DNA of 5,018 nt, taken from Clostridia bacterium. Lineage in GTDB: Bacteria > Bacillota > Clostridia > Oscillospirales > CAG-272. Shown here piece by piece: positions 1-5,018 of this stretch. Under the pieces are notes generated by a model. It ran no database searches. It had not been told where the DNA came from and worked only from the letters and a program-made list of their open reading frames with translations. The position numbers and the translations under genes were made by a program. How positions within the stretch are numbered: the stretch's first letter is position 1; every line of letters starts with the position of its first letter. Where the stretch lies: contig JAFTHJ010000096.1 in assembly GCA_017457465.1 (NCBI GenBank), positions 1 to 5,018 on the forward strand, written 5' to 3'.

Positions 1-72
1 CAGTTCGCTCTGGTTGCCGATATGGAAAAGAAGCTTCCGCAGATGAGAGAGATAATAAATAAGCTCAAATAA
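1..72 (+). CDS. C-terminal end of an unidentified protein (5' end outside window)
   Basis: Frame 1 is open from the left edge to a TAA at 70-72 and gives 23 residues, ending in a charged stretch, MEKKLPQMREIINKLK, likely to form an amphipathic helix. The fragment is too short to assign a family. Support for it being a real gene end is positional: the stop lies 2 nt before a strong intrinsic terminator whose T6 tract reads correctly for the plus strand. The gene converges on the DNA repair gene to its right. Function unknown. Confidence 0.6.
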   Translation, partial: QFALVADMEKKLPQMREIINKLK

Positions 73-74
73 AT

Positions 75-109
75 AAAAAAGAGTTGACTCGCAGAGTCAA
101 CTCTTTTTT
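75..109. terminator. Bidirectional intrinsic terminator between convergent genes
   Basis: GAGTTGACTC (81-90) and GAGTCAACTC (94-103) form a perfect 10-bp stem with a 3-nt GCA loop. The stem is flanked by A6 (75-80) and T6 (104-109), so each strand's transcript has a U-tract directly after the hairpin. It serves the plus-strand gene ending at 72 and the minus-strand repair gene, whose TGA stop (97-99) lies inside the right arm of the stem. Confidence 0.93.
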
Positions 110-771
110 AGCGTCCTTAAATACTTCTTTTGCGTCTCTGTTATTCTATAGCTTTCAATTGCCTTACGGATAGTCATATTATGAGTCCATACGTCAAGCT
201 TATCTTCCTCAAGGAAAGATATCGCCGCATCATATTGCTTTGCGAGTGCGGTCGCAAAATACCACGCGCGTATCATATTTATGTAATATTCCCCGCTCAC
301 AGCTGCCGCCACTGCTTCCGCTTGGGAGCGCTCAAAGGCTTCGTCAAGATAGAATTTGAGCAACATACCGATACCGAATCTGACCTCATATGTATGCTCC
401 GAGCGCATCCACTCATATATCTTCGGAAGCAGCTCATCTTTATGCTTGGCGAAAACCCTCGGAGATATAAGGTCACAGGTCGCCCAGTTATCAACATATG
501 GGAGAAATGAGTCAAGCAACAAGACCGCCCGAGTGTAATCCCGCTCCTCCGATATCAGCATACCGTGGAGATTATCCTCGTCGTAAAATTTGTGCGGAAG
601 GTCGGCGAGAAAGCGCTCCGCCGCATCACTTCCCTTTATCTCCTTGGCATATTTTCGAAGCTCGGGAATCCTAACCCCCACAACTCGCTCCGCCGACACC
701 GTCGGCATAAGCTTCAGTTGAAACAGGCGATATTCCGTGTCACTCATTGAAAGTATTTTTTCTCTTATCAT
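97..771 (-). CDS. DNA alkylation repair protein, AlkD-type HEAT-repeat glycosylase
   Basis: The predicted 224-aa, all-helical protein belongs to the DNA_alkylation (PF08713/COG4912) family, whose characterised member AlkD removes N3- and N7-alkylated purines from DNA without flipping the base. The hallmark is VDNWATCD at residues 93-100. W96 and D100 have the same spacing as AlkD Trp109/Asp113. R131 and W170 are 39 residues apart, like AlkD Arg148/Trp187, so the DNA-binding/catalytic set seems complete (homology judged by eye). An N-terminal GVRIPELRKYAK segment (32-43) is also typical. Length is normal for the family (about 220-240). The ATG at 769-771 is preceded by AAGGA 7 nt upstream; the next Met (residue 9) has no such site. 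It is the last gene of the minus-strand block, 57 nt after the lipoprotein gene, and its stop lies in the terminator hairpin. No damage-response operator was recognised. It may be read through from upstream or have its own weak promoter. Confidence 0.93.
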   Translation of the reverse strand: MIREKILSMSDTEYRLFQLKLMPTVSAERVVGVRIPELRKYAKEIKGSDAAERFLADLPHKFYDEDNLHGMLISEERDYTRAVLLLDSFLPYVDNWATCDLISPRVFAKHKDELLPKIYEWMRSEHTYEVRFGIGMLLKFYLDEAFERSQAEAVAAAVSGEYYINMIRAWYFATALAKQYDAAISFLEEDKLDVWTHNMTIRKAIESYRITETQKKYLRTLKKS

Positions 772-777
772 TCTATT

Positions 778-783
778 TTCCTT
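778..783 (-). promoter_or_regulatory. Ribosome binding site of the DNA repair gene
   Basis: The minus strand reads AAGGAA about 6-7 nt before the ATG at 771. It fixes the start at this ATG rather than the in-frame Met at codon 9, which has no Shine-Dalgarno sequence. Confidence 0.7.
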
Positions 784-789
784 ATCGTT

Positions 790-821
790 CAGAGCAGGAA
801 CGGATATCCGTTCCTGCTCTG
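790..821. repeat. 32-nt perfect palindrome between lipoprotein and DNA repair genes
   Basis: Bases 790-821 form a perfect inverted repeat: the left arm CAGAGCAGGAACGGAT is exactly complementary to the right arm ATCCGTTCCTGCTCTG, with no spacer. It begins 7 nt past the lipoprotein stop and ends 18 nt before the repair gene's ATG. As RNA it would make a very stable hairpin. On the minus strand, the direction of both genes, it is followed by GAACGATAAGG with no U-tract; on the plus strand it is followed by GTATTTTATC. It could be a weak terminator, a 3'-end stabilising or processing hairpin, or a DNA operator; the sequence alone does not decide. Confidence 0.8.
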
Positions 822-828
822 TATTTTA

Positions 829-2235
829 TCAAGTGTTAAAAGTAAATGTTGTCTCTACATCATACTCGGCACTCAAGAAGCTTGACTCTCCCTTTGCCAC
901 ACAGGAAAGAAGATTTCCGTCGGCATCATAGTTAAAGGTATAAGTATAGCTCTCAACCGTTATTTTATTCGCAAGTTCTTCGTCAACAAACAAGCTTATT
1001 ATGTAGCTATTCGACACATCGGCGTTCATCTTCACGCTACGGCCTCCGTCAGCGTTCTCGGTAACGGTCACGTCAAGTATCCAGGAGACGTCAAATCTCA
1101 ACATATCAAGGTAACTGTACACAAAAGCATATTGAGCCACACTTTCCGCAACATTATCATAGGTATCCTCATACTCGGCTTTGTCGTAATCTACTCTCTT
1201 CACACCGTCGACATAGGTTACAACGTAATTCACCGCCGTCATGCTTGAAGCTAACCGAGTGTCTACCGTATACTTGAATCCGTTATCGTCGTCCGTATAA
1301 TCCACGCCGTATTCAACCGAGGATCTTGTCTGCGTCGTTCCGTCTTTAGACAGGTATTTACTCGACATACGGAAGCTTCCACTCGCTTCCATAAAGAAAT
1401 CGTTGTATTTCTGACTTGCAATCATCACGCTGGGAAGGTCGGAAATTGTTCTGTAAGAGGTCAGATTCGGAATATCAACGGTTATCGGTTCGTCGATATC
1501 GGAATAGTTCGTCTTCATAGTAAGCTTCAGACTCATAATACCCTCGCTGCCGAAATTCGCTTCAACCTCAAGAACCTCGGTCTCGCTTATAGGATAATAG
1601 TCCTCGTCAAGCTCCGCCTCTATAGAATAGGCTTTGAATTTCAGAAGTCCTTTATTGATTCCAAGCATATTTGCCGCCACATTTACAAGACATGGCTCTG
1701 CCTCTCCGTAAAACTCCGATAGCGACACGCGATATATTCCGTCATCTTCTATGTAAGATGATTTTCCGCAATTGAGTATAGACATATCAAAATATGTGTC
1801 GTCAGAGGATGTTTCGCCCATAAAATCAATAAAGCCTTCAGCGTTAATTGTTGAGAGCATATTATTATCATCTCTCGAAATAAAGACCTTACCGTCGGAG
1901 AAGCCAAAGACACCCTGAAGCTGGGATATTCCGTTTATAGTCTCATAGTTTCTCTCGATATACTTCATAGTTTCTTCGCCCATATCCGAAAACGACACCT
2001 CAAAGCGATATTCGTTTTTGCGAACATCTTTACCAAGTGTCTGGTCTATTGTCATATCCGTGACTATGTTGGCGCTATACGCCGCTCCCGCTGTAAACTG
2101 CATCTGCTCATAAAGATAGATAGCTTTCGCGGGGTCGGTCATTATGGCGAATTTTATCGCGCTACATGAGCCGAGCGTGAGCGTGAGCAGGACTACAGTC
2201 ATTATCAGGGACATAATTTTCAGTATTTTCTTCAT
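829..2235 (-). CDS. Predicted lipoprotein of unknown function
   Basis: This is a 468-aa exported protein I do not recognise at family level. The N-terminus MKKILKIMSLIMTVVLL is a basic n-region plus hydrophobic core, followed by the lipobox LGSC with acylation at Cys24, so the mature protein should be anchored to the outer face of the cytoplasmic membrane. The rest is acidic and rich in alternating polar/hydrophobic beta-strand sequence, with no transmembrane segment or catalytic motif seen. Two parts, roughly 25-261 and 262-468, look alike in layout, each ending in strands around a DEDYYP or DADGNL turn (about 210-215 and 437-442). This resembles two-domain LolA/LppX-like lipoproteins, but that is inference. 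The open frame extends 31 codons further upstream. I chose the ATG at 2233-2235 because GGAGG lies 5 nt before it and the signal peptide begins exactly there; the extension would run through the hairpin and into the GTPase stop region. The gene lies 67 nt downstream of the EF-G-like gene. Confidence 0.88.
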   Translation of the reverse strand: MKKILKIMSLIMTVVLLTLTLGSCSAIKFAIMTDPAKAIYLYEQMQFTAGAAYSANIVTDMTIDQTLGKDVRKNEYRFEVSFSDMGEETMKYIERNYETINGISQLQGVFGFSDGKVFISRDDNNMLSTINAEGFIDFMGETSSDDTYFDMSILNCGKSSYIEDDGIYRVSLSEFYGEAEPCLVNVAANMLGINKGLLKFKAYSIEAELDEDYYPISETEVLEVEANFGSEGIMSLKLTMKTNYSDIDEPITVDIPNLTSYRTISDLPSVMIASQKYNDFFMEASGSFRMSSKYLSKDGTTQTRSSVEYGVDYTDDDNGFKYTVDTRLASSMTAVNYVVTYVDGVKRVDYDKAEYEDTYDNVAESVAQYAFVYSYLDMLRFDVSWILDVTVTENADGGRSVKMNADVSNSYIISLFVDEELANKITVESYTYTFNYDADGNLLSCVAKGESSFLSAEYDVETTFTFNT

Positions 2236-2240
2236 AGTAA

Positions 2241-2245
2241 CCTCC
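2241..2245 (-). promoter_or_regulatory. Ribosome binding site that fixes the lipoprotein start
   Basis: The minus strand reads GGAGG, then TTACT, then the ATG at 2235. This, with the signal peptide, overrides the longer open frame that would start at 2328. Confidence 0.8.
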
Positions 2246-2255
2246 AAAAGGTTGG

Positions 2256-2284
2256 GAAAGCCACACCAAAGAGGCGCGGCTTTC
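2256..2284 (-). terminator. Wobble-paired hairpin after the EF-G-like gene (weak terminator or attenuator)
   Basis: Arms 2256-2267 and 2273-2284 form a 12-bp stem with a 5-nt loop. In minus-strand RNA all 12 positions pair, two as G-U wobbles (at 2263/2277 and 2265/2275). In plus-strand RNA the same two positions are A-C mismatches. The fold therefore favours the minus strand, on which both flanking genes lie. It starts 18 nt after the EF-G-like stop. The 3' arm ends in CUUUC followed by CCAACC, not a classic U-tract, so termination may be partial and allow expression of the lipoprotein gene. Confidence 0.5.
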
Positions 2285-2302
2285 TTTTTATCGGTATTTA
2301 AA

Positions 2303-4357
2303 TTACGCCTGAACCTTATATTTTTCAACTATCTTGGAAGCGATGTTCGCGGGAACTACATCGTAACCCGTAACAGTGTACTCAAAAGAGCCTCTTCCCT
2401 GTGTCATAGCTCGGAGAGCTATGGGATAGTCAACTATCTCTGCCTTGGGCGCGGTTGCGTGAACCACAGTATATCCCTTCTTTTCGGCAGCGTCCATTCC
2501 CATAACCGCTCCGCGGCGCTTGTTGAGGTCGCCCATTACATCGCCGACGAGGGACTCGGGAACAGTTATGCTCATATCGCCAACAGGCTCAAGAAGCACG
2601 GGCGCTCCCTGCTCAAGACACTTCTTGTAGGCGATATTCGCCGCGGTCTTGAAGGAAATTTCGTCAGAGTCAACATCGTGGTAGGAGCCGTCGTAAAGGT
2701 CTGCGGCGAGTTGAACGAGCGGAAATCCCGCAACACCCTTTGCCATAGAGTCGATACGTCCCTTTTCAACTGCGGGATAGAAGTTCTTCGGAACAGTTCC
2801 GCCAACAACCGAAACTGTAAACGTAAGTCCTTCATCCTCACCGGGAGCGAATCTAATCTTAACGTGTCCGTACTGTCCCGAACCGCCGTTCTGCTTCTTG
2901 TGCTTTCCTTCAACGTCAACTCTCTTGGTTATCTTCTCTCTGTATGCCATCTTGGGCTCGTCGTATTTAACGCCGACGCCAAATCTCGTCTTGAGCTTTG
3001 CCTCAAGAACCGCAAGGTGCATATCTCCCAGACCGCTTATAAGCATCTGCTTTGTCTCTGCGTTGTTCTCGAATCCGAGAGTGAGATCCTCCTCGAGCAT
3101 TCTCGCGATACTCTGGGATATCTTGCTCTCGTCCTTTGCGGAAAGCGGAACTATCGCCTTAACATAGTATGCGGTGGGATATGTGATAGGAGCGTAGCTG
3201 AAAGCCTTGTTCCATGTGAGTGTATCGTTCGTATTTGTAGAGGTGAGCTTTGCTACCATTCCGATATCTCCGCAGGCAAGCTCGTCGACCTCGGTCTGCT
3301 TCTTGCCGTTCATCGTATAGATATGAGCAAGTTTCTCGTTGTCGCCCGTGGTGTTGTTGCGAAGAAGAAGGTCTCTCTTGACCGCGCCGTTCATTACCTT
3401 GAAGAAGGACATCTTTCCAACGAAGGGGTCAGCGACAGTCTTGAATACGAATATAGCGGGCTCGCCCTCGGGAACTATCTCCATATCGTCGCCGTCCGCG
3501 AGAAGCTCGTTCTTCTTTGCGGTGTGACGCGGGAAGGATTCCGTTATCTTGTCGAGCATAGTCCAAACGCCCCAGAGCTTGGTTGCGGCTCCGCAGAATA
3601 CGGGAACTATCTCACCGTGAATGATACCCTCGTGGACTGCGTTGATAGCCTCCATGTGAGTTATCTCCTCGCCCTCGAAGTATTTCATCATAAGGTCCTC
3701 GTTTGTACTTGCGACAGCTTCCATAAGCATATCTCTGTACTTTTCAACGGCTTCCATAGATTCCTCGGGAATTATTTCAACGCTGTGGCGTCCGTTGTTA
3801 TCGAATACATGGGCTATCTTCTCTATGAGGTCGATACAACCCGTAACCTCTCCGTTCTTGACCATAGGAATGGTGAGCGGACATACATTCTTTCCGAAGG
3901 TGTCGTGCAGAGAGTCAAGCACTCTCGCGAAACGAGCCTCGTTATCGTCAAATTTATTAATGAAGAAAGCTCTGGGCAGACCTGCCTTCTCCGCGTATCC
4001 CCAAGCAAGTTCTGTTCCGACTTCAATTCCTGCCTTACCGTCGATTACGATAACAGCGCTGTCGGCAACGCGGAGCGCCTGATTGACCTCTCCGACGAAG
4101 TCGAGATAACCTGGTGTGTCGAGAAGGTTTATCTTGCAATCCTTCCACATCATATTCATAACCGATGCAGAGAGCGAAAATCCGCGTTTTGCCTCCTCGG
4201 CGTCAAAATCGGATACGGTGTTTCCGTCGGCAACCTTACCGAGTCTGTCGGTAGCTCCCGTTATATACAACATAGCCTCGGCGAGAGAAGTCTTTCCGCA
4301 TCCTCCGTGTCCGAGCAACGCAACATTTCTTATACTTTTTGTTTCAATAACCCCCAT
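2303..4357 (-). CDS. Elongation factor G-like translational GTPase (EF-G2-type paralogue)
   Basis: The 684-aa protein is collinear with EF-G over its full length and would act on the ribosome. The G domain occupies about 1-280: P-loop GHGGCGKT (16-23), switch I RGFSLSAS (58-65), G3 DTPGYLDF (80-87), G4 NKFD (134-137) and G5 CGAA (255-258). Domain II is about 299-385, III about 394-470 (with SGLGDMHLAVLE), IV about 471-590 (QNGGSGQYGHV, then tip loops GGTVPKNFYP and DGSYHDVDSDE) and V about 591-680. It departs from canonical EF-G in the GTPase centre: Tyr84 replaces the catalytic His, Gly19 the P-loop Asp, and Ser61 the switch I Thr. These changes, the GHGGCGKT P-loop and the absence of rpsL, rpsG or tuf nearby mark it as the EF-G-like/EF-G2 paralogue rather than housekeeping fusA. 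Family members studied elsewhere vary in GTPase activity and their role is unsettled. The ATG at 4355-4357 has AAGGAGG 7 nt upstream. It heads a minus-strand block with the lipoprotein and DNA repair genes. Confidence 0.95.
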   Translation of the reverse strand: MGVIETKSIRNVALLGHGGCGKTSLAEAMLYITGATDRLGKVADGNTVSDFDAEEAKRGFSLSASVMNMMWKDCKINLLDTPGYLDFVGEVNQALRVADSAVIVIDGKAGIEVGTELAWGYAEKAGLPRAFFINKFDDNEARFARVLDSLHDTFGKNVCPLTIPMVKNGEVTGCIDLIEKIAHVFDNNGRHSVEIIPEESMEAVEKYRDMLMEAVASTNEDLMMKYFEGEEITHMEAINAVHEGIIHGEIVPVFCGAATKLWGVWTMLDKITESFPRHTAKKNELLADGDDMEIVPEGEPAIFVFKTVADPFVGKMSFFKVMNGAVKRDLLLRNNTTGDNEKLAHIYTMNGKKQTEVDELACGDIGMVAKLTSTNTNDTLTWNKAFSYAPITYPTAYYVKAIVPLSAKDESKISQSIARMLEEDLTLGFENNAETKQMLISGLGDMHLAVLEAKLKTRFGVGVKYDEPKMAYREKITKRVDVEGKHKKQNGGSGQYGHVKIRFAPGEDEGLTFTVSVVGGTVPKNFYPAVEKGRIDSMAKGVAGFPLVQLAADLYDGSYHDVDSDEISFKTAANIAYKKCLEQGAPVLLEPVGDMSITVPESLVGDVMGDLNKRRGAVMGMDAAEKKGYTVVHATAPKAEIVDYPIALRAMTQGRGSFEYTVTGYDVVPANIASKIVEKYKVQA

Positions 4358-4363
4358 TGGGAT

Positions 4364-4371
4364 TCCTCCTT
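4364..4371 (-). promoter_or_regulatory. Strong Shine-Dalgarno of the EF-G-like gene
   Basis: The minus strand reads AAGGAGGA just before the ATG at 4357, a near-perfect match to the anti-Shine-Dalgarno at good spacing. A GC-rich hairpin ends only 2 nt upstream of it. Confidence 0.85.
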
Positions 4372-4373
4372 CC

Positions 4374-4390
4374 GCCGCGCCCTGCGCGGC
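4374..4390 (-). promoter_or_regulatory. GC-rich leader hairpin directly upstream of the EF-G-like ribosome binding site
   Basis: GCCGCGC and GCGCGGC form a perfect 7-bp all-G/C stem with a 3-nt loop, inside a leader that is otherwise A/T-rich. On the minus strand the T-run precedes the hairpin rather than following it, so it is not a terminator for this gene. It may stabilise the 5' end or influence ribosome loading, since it ends 2 nt before the Shine-Dalgarno. Confidence 0.6.
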
Positions 4391-4414
4391 AATAAAAAAA
4401 TAATATTAGGATTT

Positions 4415-4443
4415 CTTATCAAACTACAATCTTCGCTTGTCAA
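4415..4443 (-). promoter_or_regulatory. Candidate downstream promoter of the EF-G-like gene
   Basis: On the minus strand a perfect -35 TTGACA (4443-4438) is followed after 17 nt by GATAAG (4420-4415), a 4/6 match to TATAAT. The start would be near 4408, giving a leader of about 50 nt. The -35 is ideal and the -10 mediocre. Confidence 0.45.
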
Positions 4444-4461
4444 CAAATCACTATTGTTATA

Positions 4462-4490
4462 ATTATACATTATTTTTCCATAAAATTCAA
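4462..4490 (-). promoter_or_regulatory. Candidate upstream sigma-A promoter of the EF-G-like gene
   Basis: On the minus strand TTGAAT (4490-4485, 4/6 of the -35 consensus) is followed after 17 nt by a perfect -10 TATAAT (4467-4462). The surroundings are very A/T-rich. The start would be near 4455, giving a leader of about 97 nt that contains the second promoter candidate and the GC hairpin. Confidence 0.65.
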
Positions 4491-4605
4491 GATTTTTTAT
4501 ATACTTTTTTACCGTCAACTAATAGAAATCAAAGCTCGTTTTTTGTGCATTTTGACATAAAGAAAGTGATTTCTGCGAAATCAAAGGCGGGAGACAGTCT
4601 TTTAA

Positions 4606-5018
4606 GCACTTCTCTGCTCTATATTACAATATCGAGAATTTGTTACGATACCTGACTGCGTTACGAGCATTGGCGATTATGCATTCTGTGGTTGTAGAAG
4701 TCTAAAAAACATTACGATACCAAACAGTGTTTCAATCATTGGCAAACGGGCGTTCGCTGATTGCACGAGCTTGACGAATATAAAGGTTCCCAACAACACC
4801 ACAAGCATTGGAGATTCTGCATTCAACTCTTGTACAAGTCTTACAAGAGTTGATTTACCAAACAGCATCAAAAGCATCGGTAACTCAACTTTCAACAATT
4901 GCCCAATCAAAAAGGTTATGTATCGCGGAACGGAGGAAGAATGGGCTGTAATAGCATCTAACCTTCCTGCTGATGTTGATGTGATATATCATACACAGCA
5001 TAATTGGGATGATGGTAC
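4606..5018 (+). CDS. BspA-type leucine-rich-repeat (LRR_5) surface protein, 5' end missing or broken, runs off the window
   Basis: Frame 1 is open from the codon after TAA at 4603-4605 to the right edge. From 4642 it encodes four repeats of the LRR_5 pattern (VTIPDCVTSIGDYAFCGC and variants: x-I-P-N-x-V-x-x-I-G-x-x-A-F-x-x-C-x-S-L-x-x). A YRGTEEEW segment and a VIYHTQHNWDDG linker follow; both are typical of what succeeds such repeats in cell-surface proteins of gut Firmicutes. Proteins of this type are secreted or wall-bound and often implicated in adhesion; that role is from family knowledge. No ATG, GTG or TTG with a ribosome binding site precedes the first repeat in this frame, the first in-frame ATG is near 4918, and no signal peptide is visible. 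The gene is therefore probably a 5'-truncated or frameshifted copy, and 4606 is only the limit of the open frame. It points away from the EF-G-like gene. Confidence 0.75.
4642..4914 (+). repeat. Four imperfect tandem 69-bp coding repeats (LRR_5 units)
   Basis: Units lie at 4642-4710, 4711-4779, 4780-4848 and 4849-4914: three of 69 bp (23 codons) and a last one of 66 bp (22 codons). Each keeps a proline three residues after its start, a central Ile-Gly in three of four units at the same phase (Ile-Ile-Gly in unit 2), an aromatic Phe and a Cys. The last unit loses the Ser-Leu pair (CPIKK), as expected for a capping repeat. Confidence 0.85.

Noticed and set aside
130..510. 126-codon and smaller plus-strand frames over the DNA repair gene
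   Set aside because: They are antisense to a gene with conserved catalytic residues and show no domain or ribosome binding site.
824..850. TAAAAT on the minus strand as a -10 for a separate DNA repair gene promoter
   Set aside because: The best -35 at 17 nt (CAACAT) is a poor match, so the call would rest on one A/T-rich hexamer.
2236..2328. 31-codon N-terminal extension of the lipoprotein frame
   Set aside because: It would overlap the EF-G-like stop, run through the junction hairpin and bury the signal peptide. The internal ATG at 2235 has GGAGG at the right distance and starts an ideal lipoprotein signal.
2144..4462. 772-codon plus-strand open frame lying antisense across the whole EF-G-like gene
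   Set aside because: It is opposite a gene with clear full-length homology. The translation has no recognisable domain and low-complexity, Cys/His/Ser-rich composition typical of an antisense shadow, and there is no ribosome binding site at its start.
4552..4580. Plus-strand TTGACA as a promoter for the LRR gene
   Set aside because: No -10-like hexamer lies 16-19 nt downstream (GCGAAA and similar), and no start codon follows.
4567..4583. TGATTTC-TGC-GAAATCA 7-bp inverted repeat
   Set aside because: It is short and A/T-rich with no U-tract or gene end beside it; such repeats are expected by chance.
4437..4655. 72-codon plus-strand frame upstream of the LRR repeats
   Set aside because: It starts inside the EF-G-like promoter region, has no ribosome binding site and no recognisable product. 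Only its end may be a relic of a repeat, reported separately.
4677..4910. 77-codon minus-strand open frame rich in Leu/Phe
   Set aside because: It is exactly antisense to the LRR_5 repeats and repeats with the same 69-bp period; the plus-strand reading matches a known family.

Overview
The window looks like chromosomal DNA from a Bacillota/Clostridia bacterium, probably an anaerobic gut-type Oscillospiraceae-like lineage. This is an inference from strong AAGGAGG-type ribosome binding sites, a Gram-positive-style lipoprotein, an EF-G-like paralogue of the type common in Clostridia, and a BspA-type leucine-rich-repeat (LRR_5) surface protein. No 16S or other phylogenetic marker is present, so the assignment is loose.

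Layout, left to right. Bases 1-72 are the 3' end of a plus-strand gene. A perfect hairpin flanked by A6/T6 (75-109) separates it from a convergent block of three minus-strand genes. In transcription order these are an EF-G-like GTPase (4357 to 2303), a predicted lipoprotein of unknown function (2235 to 829) and an AlkD-type DNA alkylation repair protein (771 to 97). Gaps between them are 67 and 57 nt, and each gap carries a hairpin: a wobble-paired one after the GTPase and a 32-nt perfect palindrome after the lipoprotein. Neither is followed by a proper U-tract in the direction of transcription. The three genes may therefore share a transcript with partial attenuation or processing at the junctions. 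Two tandem sigma-A-like promoter candidates and a GC-rich leader hairpin lie upstream of the GTPase.

From about 4606 to the right edge the plus strand encodes four 22-23-residue LRR_5 repeats and the start of a linker. This reading frame has no credible start codon, and its upstream portion looks frameshifted or truncated. The stretch 4491-4605, between the GTPase promoters and the LRR frame, shows no gene or clear regulatory site.

The three minus-strand genes do not form a recognisable pathway: translation GTPase, exported lipoprotein, DNA base repair. I found no CRISPR array, mobile element, RNA gene or obvious new multi-gene system. The points most worth a second look are the altered GTPase centre of the EF-G-like protein (Tyr in place of the catalytic His, Gly in place of the P-loop Asp), the unexplained junction hairpins, and the broken-looking 5' end of the LRR gene.
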